DNA from: Larimichthys crocea
Taxonomy: Eukaryota > Chordata > Actinopteri > Sciaenidae
Direction: 5' to 3'
DNA length: 64,000 bases
NCBI RefSeq assembly: GCF_000972845.2
Contig: NC_040018.1
Span: 14,047,157-14,111,156, forward strand
Both the position numbers and the translations under genes were made by a program. The notes under the pieces were generated by a model. That model worked only from the letters and a program-made list of their open reading frames with translations, made no database searches and was not told the DNA's origin. Positions 40,074-48,830 of the stretch are shown here, one piece after another (the stretch's first letter is position 1; each line of letters starts with the position of its first letter).

Positions 40074-43000
40074 ACACACACACATACACGATGAACGTTT
40101 TGGAAAGTTTGACCTCCTGGAGCTTCTTTTAAGGCCTTCAGGTCAATTTTCAGTGGAGACAGACAGCAGGCTCCTGCCAAATCGCACTAGGCAGCAGGAG
40201 ATAATGAAGATTGGGAATGATGGCCCCTGTGGGTCAGTACTCACCACTGTAGAAACGGATCAAACAGCTGAGGTCTGAGTTGGCTGCTTCTTGCTGTACT
40301 CGTACAGGGTCTGCATAGCCCATAGCTGCCAGGTAATCATACACCATCTGGAGCGGACGCTCAGTGGGGTCCAGCCTCCTGCAGGACAAAACAAGAGGAG
40401 AGGTGATGTAACAATGGCCACAATTCACCCCGGGGGCATGTATACCGAAGCATGCATATCAAAGTAAAGGTGGCCAGTTGATGATAGCAGTTTTGTGTGC
40501 CCGGACACTTGTGCAGGAGATGGAGACCCAAAGGTGTAAATATGTGTGTGTGTGTGTGTAAATTATTATAAAAAATAGTATTACCTATGCATCCATGTAG
40601 TTAGGCTACTAATACGATACAATAATCCGACCAACCAGATTCACTAGTAAAATATCCTTCACCACCTTACCGTCCATGAATATGTTCTTTTTGGTAACCA
40701 AAAAGCCATGAAGACAAACTGGTGTTATGTTCAATGAGGCACCTGGCCAAGCTGAAAGCACCACTGCCAGGGACTGAACCAGGGTTTCCGTTGTTTCATT
40801 AAAGAAATAAAAATGTCCTGAGAAAGTTCAGGACGGTCATAAAAAAACAGTACTGTGAGTACACCTTCAGTATTTTGGGTCTGCATAAAAATGGAAAAAT
40901 GAGTAATAATCAAAATGCATTTGCATCCCTCATGATTTCTCAACATTTTTCCTTCATGGAAAAACTGAATTTCTCACGATGATGCACAAAATAAACTACG
41001 TCAATATGTCATTTATCTGAAATGACTTCAAGGATTCTTCCGGATACCTAACAGGATGGATGACAGATGTTGACCCTGAAATTCAGTATCCCATAGCCTG
41101 ACATAAGCAGCTTTTCACATAAATGCTTACTGTGTGGCTGCATGAAGGGGGTCCTACAAGCATGACAACAGATACAACTAGATTCACTTTCAACCTGATC
41201 AGTTAAAAATTGTCAATACTAAGCTCATCACTACTGATAATTGTTGTTCACTATCAGTCAGAGCCATCCACTTTTGTGACTTTAGATGCATTTTCAGTTC
41301 TACCTAATAAGGTGTTATGCCATGAAGACAATGAGTCAATGTTAATAAAGATTAGTTTAGACTTTTTCTATTTCAATCGAGAGCTGGACCAACAAATCTG
41401 CCTGTTGATACTGGCTTTTTACAAATATATCAGTGTTTGTACACATGATGACTGGCAGGAAAAGTACTCAAATTTCCAAAAATCACTGACACGTCCGCTG
41501 CACAGTAGGTAAACAAATATCAGTACCCATGCTCAAGCCAAAGGCCGCCATCCCTCTGTCAGCCTTGATTTTCAGGATCGTGTTATTTGATTTCAGACAG
41601 CTGTGGCCTCCACACCTCAATGCAGGATTTAGGCAGCTCTCAGCAGTCAGCAAGGAGATGATTGACGGTCCCTGTTGACCATTCCCACTGAGGCTCACAC
41701 TTAACATGGATATGCCTCATTTATTCACAAATTCTCCAACCTTGGGTAATGCAGCAAGAAGCTGTTAAATCTCTGTCAAATGCCACCCAATGGGTTCACC
41801 GTCCTCAGGGTGGAAGGTAAATTAAGCAGCAAACTATGCAATGTGTCTCTAGATTTATTGCAGATATACCCAGTAGCCCATGTATCAGATAAAGGCGGAT
41901 TTTACAGAAACCCCTTAAAAACATTGGTGAACCCACACAGGTGTCTTCACAATTATTATTAGTTTGTGACGGCAATTCCCAGTGGCCTTCCGTTCCAACC
42001 TGAGTTGAAATGGGCGTAGGTGTGCAGGCAAAAACGGACTGATTTCAAATGTACAAAGAAGACTGAAGAAGTGTGTTTTAATTTCATCAGGGTGTATTTC
42101 ACATTTTATTAGTTGGCAGGAGATGTGATGCCTCAGCAATCATAGATCATTTAGCAAGGTTTCAGTTTCTTCCCTTAGACACAAAGTGCTGAGGGAAGGA
42201 GGTTGTTCTGAGCAAAAGAAGCAGAATAAGAGGAATTATTTGCAGCTGTGTAAACGTATTAATTAATTGCTCTCCTTGTATTGGCAGGTACCTCCTGTGA
42301 AAATCAATAGACCATCAGATCATAATGGAGAAAAGCTTTATATTGTGCATGATGTTTATGAAAACAAATCATAGCCACAGAACAACCTGAAGGTTGAACC
42401 AAAATCTTTCAGTTATTGCAGGTTAAAGTTTTGAACTGAACAAATATGATAATATTATCAAAAACATCCTTCATCAGCTGTATTTGTTTGCCAGTGTTCA
42501 CAATTCCTAATCTGTTCCAACCCCTTGTCTTACAGGCCTTTCGCTAAGCCTTTGCCCTGTCTGTGGTGATCCAACAAGATAATGGATTTAGGTTGTGCCC
42601 GACCAAGCTACAGAGGTCACCTGACCTTCAAGTATTCCTCTGTAAATGTTACTCCCAGACTGACTCTAGTATTCGTGTCCTGATCCTGACCTTTCAGAAC
42701 CAATCACAGGGGTATTCTTAAATTCCAGTTGGACTGGTCTATCATCATGCAGATTGTAGATACAAGCAGATAGGATGAGATTTGTCTGCAGGATGGCTGG
42801 CCCCACTTTACATTTCAGAGAGAGGAGCTCGGCCATTTGGGAGGCCCACATTATCAAGCCACTAACTCCTATGAGAGGAACCAGTTGAGAGCCTTCCTTT
42901 GGTAGTGCTCTAGGGATGACAAATTGGGAGGAAACCCCAGGCATACCCAGAATATGTCAGAGGGATTACATATCCCATTTGTCCTGGGAGCACTTAGGGA

Positions 43001-45270
43001 TCCCCGAGGAAGAGCCCATCGCTGGGAAAAAGAACAGCGGAGTGATGTTGGCACTGACCCTGACCAGGATAAGTAGCTCAAAAATGGATGAATGGAAGGA
43101 TGGATGTCCTCTATCAACACCATTGCCTCAGTAAAATGGTCTTGAGAGGGAGTTGTCTGAATGAGAATAGAACATTCCTTAAGTAGGAAATAACCCAGAC
43201 CACATCTTCCTGTAAGCAGCACATTACAACAAGCTATAAAAGGAAAATCACTAAAAAAAGCTTCCATCCTATCCATCATGCCCTCACAAATACTTCTTCA
43301 GAGCTTGTCTAAGTGATGTCAACAGCTTTGTATGTTTTAAATGGTCATTTATATGTACATGCGTGTGATATAACCTACTACACACAGAACATTTGTGAGT
43401 GTTGATTTACAAGAAAGAGAGAAAATATGGGACTAGAAGTCAAGCATGAATAGAGTCCTAGCTCATTTTCCATGAACATATGCATTTCTGTACATTTAAT
43501 TAATTTAATCCAACCTTGACTTGTCTTTACTGTATCTGCTCTCTGTAGGCATGTGTTCTTTCTTTGAATAAACAGAAATCATAGGGCTTAAGTCCTGTTT
43601 TTGGATGCTGGAGACAAAAATATTAAATTTAAATCCACCTAATCATACTGACTGGCAGACTGCAATTTAAGTGCTGCACCAACACAGCCTATTCACATGC
43701 TTACCAAGAAGCCTTTCATTTATTACCAGTCTGCATTACCTGCAACGCCTGCAGCTTTTAATCAGCCCAGACATAATGAAGTTTACTCATATGCCGTTAG
43801 TTGATAACACCATTAGCTACCAACCTAAAAAGTGATTAACAACCTCCAGTCACATTTCCAGCACATCTGCAGTACGTCCATGGTCGACCATTAATGCTCA
43901 CTTAAACAACCATTTACAGTTCTCCACTATAATTACACCTACTGGTATTTTTGATGGTATCCCAAATGTCTTACAATACTTTGTTCTGTCTCAATATCCC
44001 ACATCATTAAAAAAAAAAAAACTAAACAGATGGTAAAACTCACATAGAATAAGCTGCTGTGATTTAATATAGCTGATTTCTCATTTTAGGCTCTCCTTTC
44101 TAATATCTTCACACAGGCTTTCCCAGGAAAGGAAAAGAGGAACGGCCCAGATTCCTTCCTGGTCACGGATCAGTGAACCAGCAGCTTTTTATCCTTTCGC
44201 AGATAATCAAGAGGTCATTTGCTATTTCTGTCAACATACTGTATGTCTTCTGTAGCTGTGAGAGGCGTACAGTCATGTTCCCTGAGGGTATCCTGGGTGA
44301 GGTGCTGTGGGATGTTGGGGGAACTGCACCAAGTCCTCCATGCTGATTTCATGGACAGGATATGAAGTAAAAGCCAAAGCTTGCTATATTTTAGTATATA
44401 TTATAAACATGATTAAATAAGAAAGAGATGTAGACATTTATTTGAAACACAATGCTTCTAAATAGTTTTTTTTAGCTGTTGCTGTATGGCATTATACCCA
44501 TTGCAGTTGTGTTTTTTGTGTCTGATGGACGAGATGTGCTTCTATTTCAACCTATGCAGCTGTCTAAACCAGCTGCATAACATCTCATGTTTCACTTGCA
44601 CTACACTTGTATGATTCAATTCAAAGCATCTTTTTACGCTTCAAGTCATTTTTTATTAATTTCACTTTTTTTCCTATTTCCATGTTAGTAGATCATAATA
44701 TATTAAGCTGTGAGCTGTCAGGTGCTTCAGTGCACAGCAGTACTGTATTGAACAGAGGACTATAGCATGGTGGAAGCTCTGAGAGGGCCACAGCGTATTT
44801 GAAATACTCCCGCCATGGCCCTTGACCAAGGAAGACACAGGCCTCAGAACTACAGCTGGTTTCTGTGCAACCATTCTAACTTTCTAGGATATTTCATGCC
44901 AACTTGTTAGCATGGCTCAAATGCAGAGAACAAATTTTCCCACGGGAAATGATAAAGTACAACTTTACTTTAATGACTTAACTTAGTGTATTTACCTGAC
45001 TAGGTCTCCATGAAGCTGAACATAGAGTCCCTTTCCGTCCCTCTGAGCACACAGGTCCTCCACTGTAGTACTGGTGGAGCAGAGCACCAACTGCAGGTCT
45101 GTCTGAGGGGTGGAGGAGGCCTGTGGGCCGGAGGCAGGTGGTTGGGGGTCCACTGTGCCCCCATACAGGCACACACAGCCCCGCTGGGTGTCCCCTTTTA
45201 GCCAGTCCCGCTCTCGTGATCCAAATCTGGTCTTTCTTGTCACACAGCCACGACTCCCATTCCGCTTCAT
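15256..45270 (-). CDS. phlpp2: PH domain leucine-rich repeat protein phosphatase 2
   Basis: Eighteen coding exons (minus strand): 45270-44996, 40378-40245, 31705-31515, 30928-30803, 27665-27511, 25653-25507, 24497-24267, 22791-22589, 22435-22375, 21588-21493, 20831-20676, 19056-18856, 18536-18374, 18282-18152, 17927-17814, 17229-17035, 16912-16681, 16536-15256. Every junction keeps phase; total 4092 bases, 1363 residues (human 1323). Domains: Ras-association-like N-terminus, PH domain (about 140-242), leucine-rich repeats (about 243-760), PP2C phosphatase (about 795-1036), Ser-rich tail and a C-terminal DTAL PDZ ligand. Exon 2 begins MKRNGSR, as human PHLPP2 does; the DTAL end separates it from PHLPP1 (DTPL). 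In human the enzyme dephosphorylates AKT at its hydrophobic motif, plus PKC and S6K, and is recruited by NHERF scaffolds through the PDZ ligand. An upstream exon may extend the N-terminus. Confidence 0.95.
17230..17813 (-). other. PHLPP2 intron between exons 16 and 17
   Basis: About 580 bases with no exon or clear repeat. A few open frames of 60-105 codons cross it but include the flanking exon in the wrong frame or read through its donor. Confidence 0.5.
19057..20675 (-). other. PHLPP2 intron between exons 12 and 13
   Basis: AT-rich intron of 1.6 kb. No exon, RNA gene or named repeat seen. Confidence 0.5.
23515..23765 (+). repeat. Fish tRNA-like interspersed repeat copy
   Basis: In the PHLPP2 intron between 22791 and 24267. 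It contains a B-box-like GGTTTGATCCTC and the typical GAGCAAGACACTTAGCCCC run, followed by GGCAGCTCCC and GTGTGAA-like words. These are hallmark words of a very abundant teleost repeat. Divergence looks high and the copy is incomplete. Confidence 0.6.
24936..25130 (+). repeat. Spiny-rayed-fish interspersed repeat copy
   Basis: Recognised by TCAAGTCAGTTTATTTATAT, then a CTAATATCACAACTC word, CCTCAGGGGGTTTT, CTTAGACCC and a GAAGGGATCCCTCC word near the end. This order is typical of a repeat common in percomorph genomes and is the best hint to the lineage of the host. It lies in a PHLPP2 intron. Confidence 0.6.
25654..27510 (-). other. PHLPP2 intron between 25653 and 27511
   Basis: No exon is supported. 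It carries a minus-strand tRNA-like repeat head at about 26865-26945. The longest open frame (about 139 codons, minus) is not similar to anything known and has no splice context. Confidence 0.5.
26865..26945 (-). repeat. Head of a tRNA-like fish repeat, minus strand
   Basis: On the minus strand it reads GGCTGTGGCTCAGGTGGTAG, an A-box-like start of the same general family as the copy at 23.5 kb. It is too diverged and short to be a tRNA gene: no cloverleaf and no matching anticodon stem. Confidence 0.5.
27666..27702 (-). repeat. (CA)n tract abutting a PHLPP2 splice acceptor
   Basis: A nearly pure (CA)n on the plus strand, (TG)n on the minus strand, ends directly at the acceptor TGTAG of the exon at 27665-27511. 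The tract therefore replaces the usual pyrimidine run of this acceptor. Confidence 0.85.
28998..29390. mobile_element. Foldback MITE-like element with arms of about 105 bases
   Basis: The left arm at 29040-29144 and the right arm at 29245-29353 are near-perfect reverse complements. Both share GAAAATTTCCATCCATTTGA at the outer end and a long stretch near AATAAGATTTATGTAATAGT at the inner end. A 100-base centre separates them. Weaker complementarity continues outward for roughly 30 bases. No protein is encoded. The form is that of a non-autonomous DNA transposon; the family is unknown to me. Confidence 0.8.
29931..29970. repeat. (CA)n microsatellite
   Basis: Twenty uninterrupted dinucleotide units in a PHLPP2 intron. 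Confidence 0.95.
32065..32400 (+). mobile_element. Partial non-autonomous fish DNA element
   Basis: Recognised by the words GACCAGTACGTAAGATTTAG, TTTTCATTAGTGTATAAT, GAATGAGCCCTTTATATCTA and GTTGGTTGCAATCTTCAGTC, in that order. These belong to a repeat I have seen often in percomorph genomes. The 3' end diverges, so the copy is incomplete. No coding capacity. Confidence 0.55.
32500..33330 (-). mobile_element. Degenerate Tc1/mariner-type transposon
   Basis: On the minus strand, 32790-32553 still reads as the C-terminal part of a Tc1 transposase. It holds the SPDLNPIE block with the last acidic catalytic residue, then an LWW word, [14 protein letters not shown] and a final AKGG stretch. Upstream, toward 33.1 kb, words such as AAGCATGGTGG remain but frames are broken, so it encodes no active enzyme. 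The sequence GGGTGCAAAAGTATGTGCAC near 32526 resembles a Tc1-type inverted terminus. Boundaries are approximate. Confidence 0.8.
33539..33594. repeat. (CT)n microsatellite
   Basis: Twenty-eight uninterrupted CT units in the large PHLPP2 intron, with (CA)n-free flanks. On the transcribed strand it is (AG)n. Confidence 0.95.
34620..34680 (-). repeat. End fragment of a fish interspersed repeat
   Basis: On the minus strand it reads GATAAGCGGTTACAGATAAT followed by GGATGGAT-like sequence, the common tail of several teleost repeats. Only the tail is present. Confidence 0.55.
39125..39245 (+). repeat. Diverged fish repeat with tRNA-like promoter words
   Basis: The words GGTGGTGCAGTGATTAACAC, CCTCACAACA, GTTCAAGTTTAAATC and TTTCTGTGTGGTGTCTGC follow the order of a widespread teleost repeat. 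The copy is decayed and in a PHLPP2 intron. Confidence 0.55.
40017..40087. repeat. (CA)n microsatellite
   Basis: About 35 dinucleotide units with one CT and one TA interruption, roughly 160 bases downstream (in transcription sense) of the PHLPP2 exon at 40378-40245. Confidence 0.95.
40379..44995 (-). other. PHLPP2 intron between the first two conserved coding exons
   Basis: A 4.6-kb intron with no exon seen. Its only recognised content is a non-LTR retrotransposon fragment at 42824-43112 and a short (TG)n run near 40541-40558. Confidence 0.5.
42824..43112 (+). mobile_element. 3' fragment of a non-LTR retrotransposon (LINE)
   Basis: Plus strand. The order of words GAGGAGCTCGGCCATTTGGG, AGGAACCAGTTGAG, GGGATTACATATC, TCCTGGGAGCACTTAGGGAT, GAGGAAGAGCCC and GGATAAG...ATGGATGAATGG follows the very common fish LINE 3' end. 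Part of it still reads [18 protein letters not shown] in one frame. The body of the element and its reverse transcriptase are absent and frames are broken. Confidence 0.8.
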
Positions 45271-45279
45271 GTTGCGCTG
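44996..45279 (-). other. phlpp2: PHLPP2 exon 2 with the conserved start codon
   Basis: The acceptor CTGTGCCAG ends at 45280. Only nine bases, reading CAGCGCAAC, precede the ATG at 45270, which has A at -3. The nine bases are open in frame (Gln-Arg-Asn). The exon encodes MKRNGSR, the basic [10 protein letters not shown] stretch and the first part of the Ras-association-like region. It ends with a GTAAAT donor at 44995. Confidence 0.9.
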
Positions 45280-46254
45280 CTGGCACAGAAAGAGTCATTT
45301 AAACACACAGATACATATCAGCATGTCTAAGTGAGGTGTGAGGGTGGCTCAAAATGTACTGATGACCCTTACAGAGGTGCTGTGGGCTCGCTACTACACA
45401 ACATCTGTGCTGGTGGGTATCAATTGGTTAATCTTAATAATCTACTAATGCTCATCAAGTGTACTTTTAATACTGGAACATAAAATTTCATCAAACTAAA
45501 ATTCAATATGACAAACATGCTGGAACAAGTTTACACAGAGCCAACTTATAACTTTGGGGAAAAATCATTTACAGCAGACGGGGGGTTGTTACAAAGAAAT
45601 GGAGCCAGTATTCAGTTATTATGTATCTAGTAAATCTTGTCATAACACTGAAGACATCTGCATTTGCTTTTCTTCTTTAATGTTTTTCTCATTCTGTTAC
45701 CATTCTCACCTAGGATGCACTATGAGACTGCATTACTAACAGGAACCAGAATATCATGTTGTTGTTTGCTCCTGCTCTAATCACTTGTGGCGATGTTAGC
45801 CGGATGCACAGTAGCCTAATGTTTTTCCTGAAACTCGTGCAATGCTAGGCTATTTCAATTTGACATTAATAAAGACGGATGCTTTGCTAAAATGATAAAA
45901 TAATTTGTTGATCAGTGACATCAGCTGCTCATAAAAGATCGCTATGCACATACACGTTAACACACAAACTACACTGCTGTTGGAGTTTGTCAAGGACACC
46001 ACAAGATATTCATAGACAGGATATGAAAGTCTATAGAGTATCTAGTTTGGTCACTTAAAGGTGTCATCAATACTGTTTGAATATTTTTTCCTCATTCCAC
46101 TGTGATATTTAATAAGTCTTTGAGCAATTTAACACTGAGTGTGACACATAAGCAAGAGTCTGTCAAAAGGACAGTGAATAAAGGAACTGTCAGCTGAACA
46201 GTGGCTGCAGTAGTGTGGACTTGATACTGGACCTGAGAGCTGAGCCACAGAGTG

Positions 46255-46303
<49 letters not shown>

Positions 46304-48276
46304 CATCATCATCAAACAAACACACACACACACACACACAATGATGTGGTATGTAATCACACATAACTGCACACTGCAAATCATTTTTCCACAACGTGTA
46401 AGAACAGGCTTTTTTTTTTTTTTTCACCAAATTCTAAGAACAACACAAGTTTAGACACGTCAGCTGACTCCAGGAATGCTTCTTCTCAGTGGATACAGTT
46501 GGGGTTGCAACAAATGATTATTTTGGTTATCATTATGATCCTGGTCACAGAGCCCAACGTGATCTCTTCAAATTTTCAAATCAAAAATCCAATTTTGCTG
46601 TAACAAATAAACATATGGGATTATTACTTGATAACCGAATGATTAATTGTTCTTTTTGCACTTATCAATTCACTCTGAAATACTTTCAACATCAGCTGCA
46701 GTATTTGATGTCCAACACAAATTGTATTCTGTTTGAATGGTTTACCACTTACACATTAATTACCAACAGATATGTATTTGAATAATATATTTGAAACATA
46801 AATTTCTCATGTTTGTGCCTCTTAAATTGGGAAAAATCTGCATTTTCCCCCCCTAAAGATAGATTGAATAGATTTTAATTGAACTTTTAATTAATTTCTG
46901 TTATTAGAGAATCATCTCTGCCAGCTGAAGTTTCCTCAGTCAAGCCAGTAAATCGACCTTGAGTTAAGATTATTTTGTTAAACTTCTATTTTCAAGGTCA
47001 AAACTAATCTTTTTTCCTTTCACTCCTTAAATAGATCATAACTGGAGCAACATTATTCCAGAGGTTAGTGGGGTGGGAAGTTAGTTTAAATTCCACACCT
47101 GTTGAAGAAACTGTGGTCTCGGTGAAGGTGCCCTGCCCTTTCCTCATCAGCGGCTCTTAAGGTGTGTCTGCATCAAGCACTGAAACACTGCTAGCTGCTG
47201 TGGAATCACTTAGTGGTCGACCCAGTCAACTACAAATGCACTGGGCACCTCCACGGGGCAGCACCCAGGTGTGGTCGTGTGAATGTGAAGCATGGCCCTG
47301 CTGAATTTGAGTATGCATGTTCAGTCAACCTGTCCTGAGTCACAAAGGAGTAACCGTATATTTTTCTACCTACAGATGAATTGCTGACCTGGGACAGTTT
47401 TTTTTATTTATCTATGGATGTCCCTCGGATGGATGACTTCATGATGATGTAGCTGTAACACAAACTGTATCTTGTGCTTCAGTGAATGAACAAACATAAC
47501 CATATTTGAGCAAAGACAGGCAGGCAGGCAGGTAAAGGTTTGGATGTGACCCCCGTTTTAACAGACACATCGCAGTGCGTTTCCTCACCGATCCTAAAAA
47601 AAAACGCAACTTGATTATCTATTTGATGTTGATGTTAACAGACATGAAAAAGACATTACCCCCTTCCCACTAACTGAATTATGGGTGCGTGGTCTCACTG
47701 CCAATATCTGTCTATCTGCATAAATAAGAAAGATTTAATCAGATCTGAAGAAAAAAAATCAGCCTGCTTCTTAACAGGATAACCTGTTTTATGATTTTGA
47801 TGTGCGACCTGAGTAATGCATACAGATTATTTGAATATCACAGCTGAGATTCTGCTGCCACAGGGAACTACATGTCATACACATCATGTATCTTGCCCTA
47901 AAATGTCATAGAAGAACTGTCAATCAGTGGGCCTTCCTATAAAAGCTCTCACAGCCTTCAGTGTGCATGTGTGGATGTGTGTGTGTGTGCGTGTGGTTTG
48001 TGGCTGTTAATTGGCTCTGGTACATTCCTCATTTAATGACAATCATCCACAGATCAATCATCAACCAAAGACTATCAATCACTGGGTATCACAGCTGTTA
48101 CATAATATTACAAGGATGCCTTCATGCACTTTGCCCTGTTTGAATCACCCACTGCAATGTAAAAAAAAAAAAAAACATCACATGTAACACAAAACAGAGA
48201 CATTTGTCGACCACTTTGTCCTGTTTGAATCACCTACTGCATCACAAGAGAATAAAATCCCCTCGTTATGACTTGC
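45280..48276 (-). other. PHLPP2 first intron
   Basis: A 3-kb intron between the upstream exon and exon 2. It contains (CA)n tracts at 46255-46302 and 46321-46340 and a possible decayed fish repeat near 47230-47310. No other exon is supported. Long frames made of Val-Cys dipeptides are translations of the microsatellite. Confidence 0.5.
46255..46340. repeat. Compound (CA)n-(ATC)n-(CA)n microsatellite
   Basis: Two (CA)n blocks (46255-46302, 46321-46340) separated by a short ATC run and an A-rich linker. Confidence 0.95.
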
Positions 48277-48489
48277 CTTTAGCACTCGGATCCCCGTTGC
48301 AGCATGAGCTCCCGGACCACTGCGGCTGCCGCGACCTGCAGTCTGATTCAGCCCCGCTTGGTGGACCACCGTGTCCGGTTGCCTGTCTATGCAAGCCCCG
48401 TTATCTCCGACATCACCTCCTTTCTTGATGCCCGTTTGGGTGTTAGTGGCCACGGCCGTTGTGTGATTGTCCTCGTCCTCCATCGCCAT
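48277..48489 (-). CDS. phlpp2: PHLPP2 upstream first exon, possible N-terminal extension
   Basis: Seventy-one codons are open from an ATG at 48489 (a better-context ATG is two codons later) to a splice donor. An in-frame TAG lies nine bases before the first ATG, so the frame starts here. The exon ends CTAAAG and the intron begins GCAAGT, a strict GC-AG donor; using it joins phase 0 to exon 2 and gives ...[14 protein letters not shown]. The protein would then have 1437 residues. The segment is rich in Thr, Asn, Gly and Asp and resembles no domain I know. The human reference protein starts at MKRNGSR, although the paralogue PHLPP1 has a long N-terminal extension. The segment could instead be an untranslated leader or an upstream ORF. 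Confidence 0.5.
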
Positions 48490-48830
48490 GTATGATCCCT
48501 ATTAACAAAAACCAAGAAGTGCAGTCCCGGTACGCGACTGGCAAATTCCCACGGAGAGGAGGTGAAAATTCATCCTCTGTCGGTGCAGCGACGCCATATC
48601 CAGACTGAATCTGACTGTTGTCAGATAGGCCTGCCGGAGAGCTGATCAATAAACATTAAATGGGCGGGTTCAGAGGACTTATTATTCATCAGCCGCTGCC
48701 CCCTTTTCAGAGGCGTATGTTACATCAAGACAAGTCTGTTAGCACGTAATGCCGCTCAGAACGAAACATCACGATGTGGCCCTGAAGGGCGTGTCTTTGG
48801 TCCTCAACGTGTTAACTTGTGACTTTTTTC
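48490..48830 (-). promoter_or_regulatory. PHLPP2 promoter region and 5' leader (probable)
   Basis: CpG density is raised from about 48270 to 48820, against an AT-rich background. No TATA box is placed at a convincing site. The transcription start is inferred to lie between about 48500 and 48800. Confidence 0.45.

Larger units (their letters stand above)
31706..40244 (-). other. Large PHLPP2 intron (8.5 kb)
   Basis: The largest PHLPP2 intron, between the second and third coding exons. Its left part is a repeat cluster: a MITE-like copy at 32065-32400, a Tc1 fossil at about 32500-33330 and a (CT)n tract at 33539-33594. Further right are a short repeat end at 34620-34680, a diverged repeat at 39125-39245 and a (CA)n tract at 40017-40087. 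No exon is supported between 33.6 and 40.2 kb. Confidence 0.5.

Noticed and set aside
46092..46430. Open frames of Val-Cys and Thr-His dipeptides on both strands
   Set aside because: They are translations of the (CA)n microsatellite, with no family and no splice context.
47230..47310. Possible copy of the tRNA-like fish repeat
   Set aside because: Only a few short words match; too weak to list as a repeat.
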